NCBI RefSeq assembly: GCF_001611975.1
Contig: NZ_CP014525.1
Location: 674,001-738,000, forward strand
Direction of reading: 5' to 3'
DNA: 64,000 nt
Origin: Haematospirillum jordaniae
GTDB lineage: Bacteria > Pseudomonadota > Alphaproteobacteria > Rhodospirillales > Rhodospirillaceae
Below the pieces are notes generated by a model. The model searched no databases. It was not told the origin of the DNA and was given only the letters and a program-made list of their open reading frames with translations. Within the stretch, counting starts at the first letter, position 1; the number at the start of each line of letters is the position of its first letter. Positions 43,350 to 51,538 of the stretch are shown one piece after another. The position numbers and the translations under genes are program-made.

Positions 43350-44048
43350 GTGGAAGCGGTTAAACGGTTTGAGATCGTAAACTCCTACAAAGATATTAGC
43401 CCCTTATTCCAAGATTTGCTGACCAATTGCACAGCACTGGGGTTCGAATTTGCCGCCTTTGGAGGTATCGAGGGCGAAAAGACCGTGATGGAAGAGACAG
43501 GATGTCCCCTCATCGCGGGATCCTATCCACGGGAGTGGGTCCAGAGGTATGTGGAGAAAGCCTATCATGAAATTGATCCCGTGGTTTATCTGGCCCCGGC
43601 CAGCGATACTACAATGGACTGGAAAGCCGTCAGCACACTGAATACCGATTTCTTCAACGAGGCATCGACCTTTGGCTTACGGGCCGGCCTGACAATTCCC
43701 ATCCATGTCTCCCAGCGTCTCTATGTCGTGAGTTTTGCAACAGCTAGGGACACCTTGATTGAGGCAGATACCCGATCAATCCTGGAACGCATGGCATTCC
43801 GTTTTCTGCAAGACTACATGCATGCCGATCAACATGCAGCGAAGCGGGACAGAGAGCAGGAAAAAAACACAAAAATACTAGAGATGGCCCTGTCGGGATT
43901 CTCAAGTGGTGACATAGCCTATGCTTTGGGGATGACCGAACATCACGTCTCAAGACATCTTCAAGACGCTGTTAAACAACACCACGCTCCGGCATTGATA
44001 CAAGAATCTGATCGCAAGAGCGCAGGCCTTATAACGATCTTTACCTGA
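43350..44048 (+). CDS. LuxR-family regulator with autoinducer-binding domain (solo 1)
   Basis: The 232-aa protein has an N-terminal autoinducer-binding domain with the acyl-homoserine-lactone pocket residues in order (Trp and Tyr in REWVQRYVEKAYHEIDP, Asp-Pro, then Trp in TMDWKAV, Gly in FGLRAGLTIPIHV). A C-terminal helix-turn-helix follows (SGFSSGDIAYALGMTEHHVSRHLQDA). The HTH lacks the usual LTxRE lead-in. The frame opens at ATG 43266. I prefer GTG 43350 (GGGGG nine bases upstream) because it aligns with the start of the convergent paralogue. No luxI is present. Composition is AT-richer than flanking genes. Confidence 0.85.
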   Translation: MEAVKRFEIVNSYKDISPLFQDLLTNCTALGFEFAAFGGIEGEKTVMEETGCPLIAGSYPREWVQRYVEKAYHEIDPVVYLAPASDTTMDWKAVSTLNTDFFNEASTFGLRAGLTIPIHVSQRLYVVSFATARDTLIEADTRSILERMAFRFLQDYMHADQHAAKRDREQEKNTKILEMALSGFSSGDIAYALGMTEHHVSRHLQDAVKQHHAPALIQESDRKSAGLITIFT

Positions 44049-44175
44049 ATACTAACCTGCGAAGCATGAGAGTCTGACGACAAGCACAACGCCGCAAAAA
44101 TAGTCTCATTCTCTAGGCAAGGGCGCAGCTTCTTGCAACTTCTCCTAATCCGAACGCCGCGTCTGCATAACAAAA

Positions 44176-44865
44176 TTACAGATCTATCAAGCCAAGAGAC
44201 AAAGCCTTGCCGCATGCATGCAGGGTTGTTTGACACCGCAGCTTTTCTCTGGCATCCCGCAAGTGCCAAGAAATGCCATGCACCGTCATACCAAGAGAGG
44301 CAGCCATGGCCTCGTTGGAAAATCCGGCAAGAGACATATGTAAAATCTTCAGCGTGTTCTCGTGCAAATCAATGGACACGGAAACCGGCGGAGATTTTTT
44401 GACATACTCCTGCACAAAAGAAAACGACAGTCCTGCCAAAGCAGACCGAACAGGCTTGACTACCTCTTCTTTCCGCGCCGTTGCAAAGCTCAGAAGGTAG
44501 ACCCTCTTGGGCAAATGGACGGGCACCGATACACCTGTACACAAACCAAAGGAACAAGCTTCGTCAAAGAAGTCTGGTGCCAGACGACGCAACTCGCTCC
44601 AGATCATGACCGTGGATCTGAACGGAGCCAAACGCACAGTCGGATCGAGCTTATGATACGAGCAATCAACATACCTCTGCTGCCACTCCACTGGACATGA
44701 TGACAAAACAAAGGGATAGCCAAGCTCGCAGGAGGCAGCAGCAGCATCGACAACACCAAGAAAGGCAGCACGCTCGAACCCAAGGCCGGATGCCTCAGAA
44801 CAAATGCTGTCAAATAACTCTACCGTGTTTTTGCAGTTCACTAGACTCTTCAGATCTTCAGCCAC
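44176..44865 (-). CDS. LuxR-family regulator with autoinducer-binding domain (solo 2)
   Basis: The 229-aa protein is a paralogue of the convergent solo 1. It has the same pocket pattern (VEWQQRYVDCSYHKLDP, TVMIWSEL, FGLCTGVSVPVHLPKR) and a C-terminal HTH (LAGFSNEAMAASLGMTVHGISWHLRDA). Both share an atypical lead ENTxKIL instead of LTxRE and a C-terminal extension of ~20 residues ending LGLI. The frame opens at TTG 44904; GTG 44865 with AGGGAA upstream is preferred. The extra Cys residues (about six) are more than usual. No synthase lies nearby, so the signal would come from elsewhere on the genome or from other cells. Confidence 0.85.
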   Translation of the reverse strand: MAEDLKSLVNCKNTVELFDSICSEASGLGFERAAFLGVVDAAAASCELGYPFVLSSCPVEWQQRYVDCSYHKLDPTVRLAPFRSTVMIWSELRRLAPDFFDEACSFGLCTGVSVPVHLPKRVYLLSFATARKEEVVKPVRSALAGLSFSFVQEYVKKSPPVSVSIDLHENTLKILHMSLAGFSNEAMAASLGMTVHGISWHLRDAREKLRCQTTLHACGKALSLGLIDL

Positions 44866-44912
44866 CGAAACAATTCCCTGACAAAGCACCGGAAATACTT
44901 GCAATTTTCGTC

Positions 44913-44930
44913 ACTACATGATGGTGTAGT
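44913..44930. promoter_or_regulatory. lux-box-like dyad upstream of solo 2
   Basis: ACTACA-TGATGG-TGTAGT is a perfect 6-6-6 inverted repeat of 18 bases, the size of lux-type boxes, placed 48-65 bases before the GTG start of solo 2. The half-site differs from the classic ACCTGT word, so binding by one of the two neighbouring LuxR proteins is an inference. Confidence 0.5.
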
Positions 44931-45103
44931 AACACATTCCTGAGCTGTAACGGCAGCATCGCATCAACCGGGACAGACGTTTTCTACCGAAGTTTTAGGC
45001 TGCACACATACCCCACCCGCCTGTCAGCAGGAAAATAGAAAAACATATTTGGCACCATGAGCAAGAGACCTGATTATACCCGATGAAAACGCGCCCGCCT
45101 CTC

Positions 45104-45128
45104 TACAGACGGCCGGCATTCGTCTGTA
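45104..45128. other. Perfect 8-bp inverted repeat upstream of the small-ORF/XRE pair
   Basis: TACAGACG, nine bases, CGTCTGTA. It lies about 140 bases before the ATG of the small coupled ORF, in the ~400-base gap (44866-45264) that otherwise holds only the 44913 dyad and no gene. It may be an operator for the XRE regulator or a hairpin; no T-run follows directly. Confidence 0.6.
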
Positions 45129-45264
45129 CACAGACCCCTTCCCTTATCTGCTTTTTTCGAAGCCGGATCCACGCCCCGCGTCTCTGCCGTCGGGGCGGCG
45201 GCGTGCTGTGCAATTGACCATGCTGTAACAGGTGAACACGGGAGGTGTGCCAAGGAAAAAGACC

Positions 45265-45516
45265 ATGAGCAACCACAACACTGAACAACCGTTCTACGCA
45301 CATGGACGCTGTGTCCACCGTAGTACGTTCTGCCAGTACGACACCGGCGGGCGCCTCTTGGCCATGACCTTCGGAAACCCGGTCTGCACGCTATCGGCTC
45401 ATGAGAACGAAGCCGTTGTACAAACCATTGCCGACGCACTGAAACGATTCACGGCTACAGGTACTATGACACCACAATCCACACTGAATAACAACAATGG
45501 GGACATTAAACAATGA
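45265..45516 (+). CDS. Small protein coupled to an XRE regulator, unknown
   Basis: The 83-aa product (MSNHNTEQPFYAHGRCVHRS…) has three Cys and three His in its first half, an unremarkable helix (NEAVVQTIADALKRF) and a polar Asn-rich tail. I recognise no family. ATG 45265 has AAGGAAA nine bases upstream; GTG 45232 and 45247 are in-frame alternatives. Its TGA overlaps the ATG of the XRE gene (ATGA), so the two are translated together. A toxin-antitoxin reading is possible but unsupported: no toxin motif is present. Confidence 0.65.
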   Translation: MSNHNTEQPFYAHGRCVHRSTFCQYDTGGRLLAMTFGNPVCTLSAHENEAVVQTIADALKRFTATGTMTPQSTLNNNNGDIKQ

Positions 45517-45989
45517 AAACGTCGATGAAAACCGAGAATTCCTATGGGTACGGCGAAGGTCAACCAAACCCGGTTGATGTTCACGTTGGTGCTAGGGTCC
45601 GTTTTTGCCGCACCGTACAGCGCATCAGCCAAACCACTCTGGCCGATGCGCTGGGATTGACCTTCCAGCAGATCCAGAAATACGAACGAGGAACAAACCG
45701 TATCAGCGCATCCCGCCTGTGGGATATCAGCCAGGCTCTGGGAGTTCCAGTAACCTATTTCTTTGATGATCTGCCCGATGCCCTGTCCCGCGACGAGATA
45801 CACCAGCAAGAGGCCGTTCCGGAACTGAGCCGTGAGTCGGTGGCTCTGCTGATCGCCTACAGCAAAATTGATAAAAAATCTGTCCGGCGTCGGGTTTTCG
45901 ATCTGACGCGCGTTCTGGCCGAGATACAGCAGGGCACAGAACTGGAAACACCAAAAGCTCACAGGGAAACGAAGCGCCGCACAGGATAA
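45513..45989 (+). CDS. XRE-family transcriptional regulator (PraR/SinR-like)
   Basis: The 158-aa protein has an HTH_3 domain at residues ~25-80 (ARVRFCRTVQRISQTTLADALG, LTFQQIQKYERGTNRISASR, LWDISQALGVPVTYFF) followed by a ~70-residue helical tail. The QQIQKYERGxNRxSASRL block is shared with a widespread alphaproteobacterial regulator group that includes PraR, known from rhizobia and Azorhizobium as a biofilm and quorum-sensing regulator. Located beside two LuxR solos, a related role is plausible but not shown. Translationally coupled to the upstream small ORF. Confidence 0.88.
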   Translation: MKTSMKTENSYGYGEGQPNPVDVHVGARVRFCRTVQRISQTTLADALGLTFQQIQKYERGTNRISASRLWDISQALGVPVTYFFDDLPDALSRDEIHQQEAVPELSRESVALLIAYSKIDKKSVRRRVFDLTRVLAEIQQGTELETPKAHRETKRRTG

Positions 45990-46107
45990 GACACAACAGA
46001 CCTCCTAGTTCTGAAGAAAAACCGACAAGGCTTTGCGCGCGCCTGTTTCTCGGGTAAAACCAGCGTTCTATAGCTTTGGCCTTGGCCTCTTCATCAACGA
46101 GGTGTCT

Positions 46108-47757
46108 GTGCAAGCCCTGCTTTCCGGTATCCGGCCTTGGGTTACTCTGACCCTGCTGTGCTGCGCCCTGTATCTGCCAAGTATGGCAACGCTTCCGGTC
46201 ATGGACCGTGACGAGGCGCGTTTTGTGCAGGCCACGCGGCAAATGGCCGAAAGCAACGACTATATTGTTGTTCGATTTCAAGATGAGCTGCGAGCCAAGA
46301 AGCCTGTCGGGATCTATTGGTTACAAGCGGCTGCAGTCAACCTGTTCAGCCATCCAGCTGATACCGCTGCGTGGCCGTATCGTGTTCCATCGTTCGTCGC
46401 TGCACTGGCCACAGTGCTTCTGGTATTCCGATTTGGCAGCTCTCTATTTGACCGGCGCACCGGCTTTGTCGGCGCCTTGGTCATGGCAAGCTCTTTGCTC
46501 CTGTTCAGCGAAAGCCACTTGGCCAAAACAGATGCCGTCCTTCTTGCCCTAACCACCGCCGTCATGGGTGGGATGGGAATGGTTTACATGCAGTCCTGTG
46601 GAGGGAAAGCCGCTCCGTCATGGGTCTCTCCAGCTCTATGGCTTGCCATGGGTGCGGCCATTCTGGTCAAGGGGCCCGTCACGCCCATGATTGCTATTCT
46701 GGCGTCTATGACCTTGTGCCTGGCAGATCGCAAGGCATCATGGCTGCATGGTCTGCGCCCCGTGATGGGAGTGGTGCTCAGCATCGCCATGGTTGCCCCG
46801 TGGATGGCAGCCGTCTCGGCAGAAACGGAAGGTACCTTTATAACCCGTGCCATACAGGAAGACCTGATTCCCAAACTGCTTGGCGGGCAGGAAAGCCATG
46901 GTGCCCCGCCCGGATATTACCTGCTTCTGGTCGGGATAACTCTCTGGCCGGGTTCCTTGTTTCTGTGGCCTGCGGTGTGGCGTTCATGGAAAGAACGTGC
47001 CCTGCCCGGGCTACGTTTTCTCCTCGCTTGGACTATCCCTGCTTGGCTGGTCATGGAGCTAATTCCAACCAAGCTGCCTCACTACACGCTGCCACTGTAC
47101 CCGCCTCTGGCCTTGATGATTGCCACAACGGTTCTGGCCGTTCGCGACTCAACCCGCGTCGATTTATCACGGCTTGCCCCCATGCTGTGGTACGGCGTCT
47201 GGAGTCTGCTGGGCCTTGGGCTTGCTGGAGCAGCGATTGCCCTGCCCATATACCTTGAGGGTGAGCTTCTCTTATGGTCGCTCCTGCCTGCTGTCGCATT
47301 GGGCGGGGTTATGGCGTTGGTGTGGCGCAGTATCATGCGCCAGCACTTTCTTCCCGCGCTTGTTTTTGCCATGGCGGGAGCTGCCGTAGCCTTTACTCTT
47401 ATCATGAACACTGTCCTTCCCAACCTGAAAAGCCTGTGGATCAGCCAAGAGATTGCATCTGCCATTGATCGTTATGCACCGGGCAAACGCCTTGCTGCCG
47501 CTGGCTATCATGAGCCCAGCCTTGTCTTCCTGTGCGGAACCGAAACCCTGTTACAGGATGGAGCGGGTGCAGCCCACTCCCTGATGCAGGGGACAGCAGG
47601 CGCTGCTGCCATAGAAGAAAAAGAGCTTCCTGCTTTTCTGTCTGTAGCATCCCGTCAGCCCGATATACAGGAAGCAACCACCATCAGCGGCCTGAATTAC
47701 TCACGCGGGAAGCCTGTTGTGCTTCATATCTTTATTAAAGGGAAAATACCGGAATGA
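46108..47757 (+). CDS. GT-C membrane glycosyltransferase (ArnT-like, module 2)
   Basis: The ~549-aa polytopic protein opens with a span and the acidic first loop MDRDEARFVQATRQMAES, then DELRAKKPVGIYWLQ, the arrangement of ArnT (RDETRY…KPPLGYW). About eleven further spans and a C-terminal periplasmic domain of ~100 residues follow. It should transfer a sugar from an undecaprenyl-phosphate carrier to lipid A or another envelope acceptor. The frame opens at TTG 46033; GTG 46108 with CGAGG upstream is chosen, GTG 46102 being next best. Its stop overlaps the PAP2 start. Only distantly similar to the module 1 transferase. Confidence 0.87.
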   Translation: MQALLSGIRPWVTLTLLCCALYLPSMATLPVMDRDEARFVQATRQMAESNDYIVVRFQDELRAKKPVGIYWLQAAAVNLFSHPADTAAWPYRVPSFVAALATVLLVFRFGSSLFDRRTGFVGALVMASSLLLFSESHLAKTDAVLLALTTAVMGGMGMVYMQSCGGKAAPSWVSPALWLAMGAAILVKGPVTPMIAILASMTLCLADRKASWLHGLRPVMGVVLSIAMVAPWMAAVSAETEGTFITRAIQEDLIPKLLGGQESHGAPPGYYLLLVGITLWPGSLFLWPAVWRSWKERALPGLRFLLAWTIPAWLVMELIPTKLPHYTLPLYPPLALMIATTVLAVRDSTRVDLSRLAPMLWYGVWSLLGLGLAGAAIALPIYLEGELLLWSLLPAVALGGVMALVWRSIMRQHFLPALVFAMAGAAVAFTLIMNTVLPNLKSLWISQEIASAIDRYAPGKRLAAAGYHEPSLVFLCGTETLLQDGAGAAHSLMQGTAGAAAIEEKELPAFLSVASRQPDIQEATTISGLNYSRGKPVVLHIFIKGKIPE

Positions 47758-48422
47758 AAGGTCATGGTCCCGCACGCTCATGGCTGGCGTGGGTGCACAG
47801 CATGCCGTGCACAGCCGCGTTGCTTGGCGCCTTTATCCTGTCCCTGCTTTTGCAGTGGACCATTGACCGACCCTTGGCCTTCTTTATGCGTGACATACGG
47901 GATACACCCACGGGGCACTTCTTTGCCTTTGTCACGGAAATTGGGCTCGGGTGGCCCTGGTATATCGGGTTCCTTCTGGCCGTTCTGGTTTGTATGTCAG
48001 CATCGAAGCTGGCCCTGACCATGGACAGCTATGATGTATGGCGGGCCCGGACACGCCGCTTCAGTTTTGCACTGACAGCACTGGTGGCATCCGGACTCGC
48101 TGTCACCCTTCTCAAACAAGTTTTTGGCCGCTATCGTCCGAAAATGCTGTTTGCCGAGGATCTGTACGGCTTTGCACCGTTCTCGGGAAATACGTCCTTC
48201 CCCTCCGGTCATGCGCAGGTGATTTTTGCTTCCATGGCCGCCCTGTGGTTCCTGTTTCCACGCTGGCGGCTTGTATGGGGGGCAACAGCCTGCCTGGTCG
48301 GTTTCTCTCGCGTTGTCGTGACCGCTCACTATCTTTCCGACATTGTCATGGGAGGAACCTTGGCCATTGTCGTAACCATAGGCGTACACCGCTGGTTCGA
48401 ACAGAATAGACAACGCCTCTGA
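47754..48422 (+). CDS. PAP2-family membrane phosphatase (module 2)
   Basis: The 222-aa protein has about six spans and canonical PAP2 motifs: KQVFGRYRPKML, NTSFPSGHAQ and RVVVTAHYLSDIVMG. The ATGA overlap with the glycosyltransferase stop shows coupling. Lipid A or undecaprenyl-diphosphate is the likely substrate class. Motif spacing and sequence differ from the module 1 phosphatase, so the two modules are not a recent duplication. Confidence 0.9.
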   Translation: MKGHGPARSWLAWVHSMPCTAALLGAFILSLLLQWTIDRPLAFFMRDIRDTPTGHFFAFVTEIGLGWPWYIGFLLAVLVCMSASKLALTMDSYDVWRARTRRFSFALTALVASGLAVTLLKQVFGRYRPKMLFAEDLYGFAPFSGNTSFPSGHAQVIFASMAALWFLFPRWRLVWGATACLVGFSRVVVTAHYLSDIVMGGTLAIVVTIGVHRWFEQNRQRL

Positions 48423-48527
48423 CAGTGCGCTGATTCAACAAGCCAGAAAAACCGTATAGACACTGGAACAAGCGGGAAGATTGTGCTACGTCCTCCCCTG
48501 TACACACATAATTTATAGGGATTTGTG

Positions 48528-49457
48528 ATGAAGGTCGGAATCATCGGCGCCGGGATGGTCGGCAGCGCAGCGGCCTATGCCCTTGTGATGCGGGGTGATG
48601 CCAGTGAGATCGTGCTGGTAGATCACAATGCACGGATGGCCGAAGCCCAGGCCCAAGACATTCTTCATGCAACACCATTTGCCCACGCCGCGCGCGTGCG
48701 GGCGGGAAGCTGGTCAGACTTGGCCGGGGCCGGTGTTGTCATCATTACTGCCGGCGTTACGCAGAAGCCAACTGAAACACGGCTGGAACTTCTGGAACGC
48801 AACACAGCCGTCTTTGCCGATATTATTCCGGCAATCCTGAATGTCGTCCCCGATCCGGTACTCTTGATTGCTACAAATCCGGTTGATGTCATGACCGAGG
48901 TGGCATGGCGCCTGTCCGGTCTTCCCCGTGACCGGGTCATTGGATCAGGTACGATTCTTGACAGCGCCCGTTTCCGTGCGCTTCTTGGGGAGCATCTGGG
49001 AATCTGCTCGCGCTCCATCCATGCATGGGTTCTGGGGGAGCACGGCGACTCCGAAGTTCTATGCTGGTCATCCGCATCGGCAGGCAGTGTGCCGCTGGCT
49101 GATGTCGCGCAACAGGTCGGACGTCCACTGAGCGAGGATGTCCGTCAACGCATTGATGGCGGCGTACGGCGGGCCGCATACCGGATCATTGAAGGCAAGG
49201 GAGCAACGTGGTTTGGCATCGGTGGCGGGCTTGCGCGTATTATCCAGGCTATCCGCGCTGACGAGGATGCCATCCTGACGGTATCCCGCGTCGAGGACAG
49301 CGTGGAAGGTATCGGACCCGTGGCTCTTTCCCTGCCCCGGCTTGTCGGCGCCAAGGGTATCGCCGGCACCCTGATGCCAAAACTGGATGACGTGGAACGG
49401 GCGGAATTGCGGAACTCGGCCGCAGTACTTGTCCAAGCTTCGGGACGCACACCCTGA
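48528..49457 (+). CDS. ldh: L-lactate dehydrogenase
   Basis: The 309-aa protein has the dinucleotide fold MKVGIIGAGMVGSAAAYAL. The substrate-specificity loop reads GVTQKPTETRLELLERN, with Gln at the position that is Arg in malate dehydrogenases, which favours pyruvate/lactate. The catalytic His is in GEHGDSEV, the Asp in NPVDVMTEV, and an Arg in DSARFRALL. AGGG lies seven bases before ATG 48528 (GTG 48525 precedes it in frame). It is a probable NAD-dependent, single-gene unit after the PAP2 gene. Confidence 0.9.
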   Translation: MKVGIIGAGMVGSAAAYALVMRGDASEIVLVDHNARMAEAQAQDILHATPFAHAARVRAGSWSDLAGAGVVIITAGVTQKPTETRLELLERNTAVFADIIPAILNVVPDPVLLIATNPVDVMTEVAWRLSGLPRDRVIGSGTILDSARFRALLGEHLGICSRSIHAWVLGEHGDSEVLCWSSASAGSVPLADVAQQVGRPLSEDVRQRIDGGVRRAAYRIIEGKGATWFGIGGGLARIIQAIRADEDAILTVSRVEDSVEGIGPVALSLPRLVGAKGIAGTLMPKLDDVERAELRNSAAVLVQASGRTP

Positions 49458-49497
49458 AGACGTGACAAGCGCCATAACATCGTGAAATATCGGCTCT

Positions 49498-50262
49498 ATG
49501 GAAGAAGAGCGTACATCATCCGGGTTGTTTGGTTGGCTCGCCGCGTTTGTTTTGACAGCGGTGGTGGCCGGTCTGGCCGTGTTCTTTATCGATCTGGGCC
49601 CCAAGAAAGAGGAACCGGCGATTCCGTCCATGGTCTCGGCCTTGTCCCCACCGCCACCACCGCCCGAAGCAACATCGGCCAATGCAGAACCTGAGACACA
49701 GGCAGCAGAACAAGCTGCTGAGGTGAAGGAACAAAAACCGGCCAAGCCGGAGAAAGCCTCACCACCAAAAGAGGCCAAAACGGCACACGGCACAGCAGCC
49801 GTGTCGGCCCCGCCCCAGCAGGCGGATGCACATCAGGGAACGGCACCTGTTCCTGATGTCGTATCCGGCGTTGCGGGACTGGACGATGCTGTTGGTTTGC
49901 CAACAGAATCAGAGGTAGCATCATCCCTTCTCGAGAAATCAACATTCTGCCGTAAGGGTCGCATTGCTCACCGGGCTCCAAGCCTGTTCGGCACACGCGG
50001 GTTTGCCATCACATACGGGACAAATACGTTTTCAAACGGCGGCGATCCATTTCCCCGTCTGGAAATCTTTGTCAACGAGACCAACGGGCAACGCTTTGCA
50101 TCCGTGCTCAGCCTGACGGCGGATCCGGTTCCGGGTTTTCCGAACAATCAGGAAACAGCCATGCCATGGGATGACGGTGCCTTGCGCAGCGTTATCGCCC
50201 GATGGGTCGAAGGAGCGTCAGACGGGGTATGCCCTGTGAAGGGTCAAACAGATGGATCCTAG
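49498..50262 (+). CDS. Single-span membrane protein of unknown function
   Basis: The 254-aa protein has one N-terminal membrane anchor at residues ~10-31 (LFGWLAAFVLTAVVAGLAVFF), a Pro/Ala/Glu/Lys-rich linker (~40-125) with a run of about six prolines, and a C-terminal ~125-residue globular part. That part has Cys near residues 151 and 247, which could form a disulfide in the periplasm, and strands such as GFAITYGTNTF and PRLEIFVNE. I do not recognise the domain. It is followed by a phosphatase and a methyltransferase in the same direction. Confidence 0.7.
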   Translation: MEEERTSSGLFGWLAAFVLTAVVAGLAVFFIDLGPKKEEPAIPSMVSALSPPPPPPEATSANAEPETQAAEQAAEVKEQKPAKPEKASPPKEAKTAHGTAAVSAPPQQADAHQGTAPVPDVVSGVAGLDDAVGLPTESEVASSLLEKSTFCRKGRIAHRAPSLFGTRGFAITYGTNTFSNGGDPFPRLEIFVNETNGQRFASVLSLTADPVPGFPNNQETAMPWDDGALRSVIARWVEGASDGVCPVKGQTDGS

Positions 50263-50312
50263 CTTGGGGCGTAATCCATAGCGCAGGAAACGCAAGAAGA
50301 GAGACGAAGACA

Positions 50313-50843
50313 ATGCCCCTTCAGGACAAGGAATCATCCCGCCACGATATGTGCGTCCTGTTTGTGTGCACGGGGAACATATGCCGCTCACCAACAGCCG
50401 AGGGGGTTTTCCGCACGCTGGTGGAACGAGAAGGGTTGAGCCAGTATATCCGGACAGACTCAGCTGGAACAACAGCAGCCCATGTTGGTGAGTATCCCGA
50501 TGCACGGTCCCGCGAAACAGCAGCCCAGCGTGGCGTGGATCTGTCAACAATCCGGTCACGCAAGGTCAGACCTGACGATTTCCGGGCCTTTGACCTGATC
50601 ATTGCCATGGATCGCAGCCACGAGAAAATGCTCCACACAATCAGGCCGCAGGACGTAGGGCCGGACAAGATACGGCGGCTTCTTGAATTTGCCCGCAATC
50701 GGTCACTTGATGATGTTCCCGATCCCTACTACGGCGGGCCGGACGGCTTTGAGAAAGTGTTCGAGATGATAGAAGACGGCTGCAGCGGGTTGCTTGAGCA
50801 CATCCGGCAACGCCTTGCAAAAACAGACCCGTCAATCTCATGA
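50313..50843 (+). CDS. Low-molecular-weight protein-tyrosine phosphatase
   Basis: The 176-aa protein has the P-loop CTGNICRSP (nucleophile Cys19, Arg25) right after the first strand, the downstream Ser-Ala-Gly TDSAGT, and the acid DDVPDPYYGG, the LMW-PTP pattern. In bacteria such enzymes often act on tyrosine kinases of exopolysaccharide export, but no such kinase is here. ATG 50313 is chosen (the frame opens at 50202 inside the preceding gene); ATG 50349 would trim the N-terminus to the P-loop strand. Its TGA overlaps the methyltransferase ATG. Confidence 0.92.
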   Translation: MPLQDKESSRHDMCVLFVCTGNICRSPTAEGVFRTLVEREGLSQYIRTDSAGTTAAHVGEYPDARSRETAAQRGVDLSTIRSRKVRPDDFRAFDLIIAMDRSHEKMLHTIRPQDVGPDKIRRLLEFARNRSLDDVPDPYYGGPDGFEKVFEMIEDGCSGLLEHIRQRLAKTDPSIS

Positions 50844-51535
50844 CCGGGGCTGCATTCCCAAGCCTGCCCCCCTTTGTACGGGCCATTGCCACCCGGTACG
50901 GGCGGGTTGTACGGGTTCAGGGGGATACGCCTCTTGGGGTAGGCTGGTCTACCGAAGAGGTTCAGCACCGGCGGTTTGATGTTCTCCTCTCCCTTCTGGA
51001 TCACGCAGCCCCGGATACCCCCGTCTCTGTCAGCGATCTGGGGTGCGGGTGGGGTGCCCTGTGGGATAGGATCAAGGATCACAAGACACCACCCGTTGTC
51101 CGCTATATCGGCTACGATATCTCAACAGAAATGATAACCCTCGCCCGGCAACGCACGGGCCACGATACACGGGCGCGTTTCGTTCTTGCGAGGGGAAACA
51201 CAGAAAGCGTTGACTATGGATTTGTGTCTGGAACCTTCAATTTCCATGACAACACACCTCCCCAAGTCTGGGAAGAGTATGTAAGGAACAGCTTGGACCG
51301 CTTTGCCGGAACATGCAGAAAAGGTCTTGCTTTCAATCTTCTGCATCACAGGGCAAGAACAAAACGCCCTATGTTCTATGCGGACCCAGCCCCGTGGTTG
51401 GACAGAGCACATGCATGGATCCAGGACAGAGGGGGGCAAGGATCAGTGCGTCTGGAAGAGGACTACCTGCCCGATGACTTCACGATCCTGGTTCATTTTG
51501 ATACCAAAACAGATCCGGAAGATATTCAGGTATAA
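50840..51535 (+). CDS. Class I SAM-dependent methyltransferase
   Basis: The 231-aa protein has motif I VSDLGCGWGALWD near residue 65, a following acidic residue at the end of strand 2 (YIGYDIS), and ARFVLARG for the adenine side. The C-terminal half (EEDYLPDDFTILVHF) matches a generic class I fold. The substrate is unknown. It overlaps the LMW-phosphatase stop by four bases (ATGA), so the two are co-translated. It converges on ftsY across only three bases. Confidence 0.87.
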   Translation: MTGAAFPSLPPFVRAIATRYGRVVRVQGDTPLGVGWSTEEVQHRRFDVLLSLLDHAAPDTPVSVSDLGCGWGALWDRIKDHKTPPVVRYIGYDISTEMITLARQRTGHDTRARFVLARGNTESVDYGFVSGTFNFHDNTPPQVWEEYVRNSLDRFAGTCRKGLAFNLLHHRARTKRPMFYADPAPWLDRAHAWIQDRGGQGSVRLEEDYLPDDFTILVHFDTKTDPEDIQV

Positions 51536-51538
51536 AAG

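Noticed and set aside
45265..45989. Classical type II toxin-antitoxin system
   Set aside because: The small ORF has no toxin signature, and the XRE protein is longer than typical antitoxins and resembles a chromosomal regulator group.
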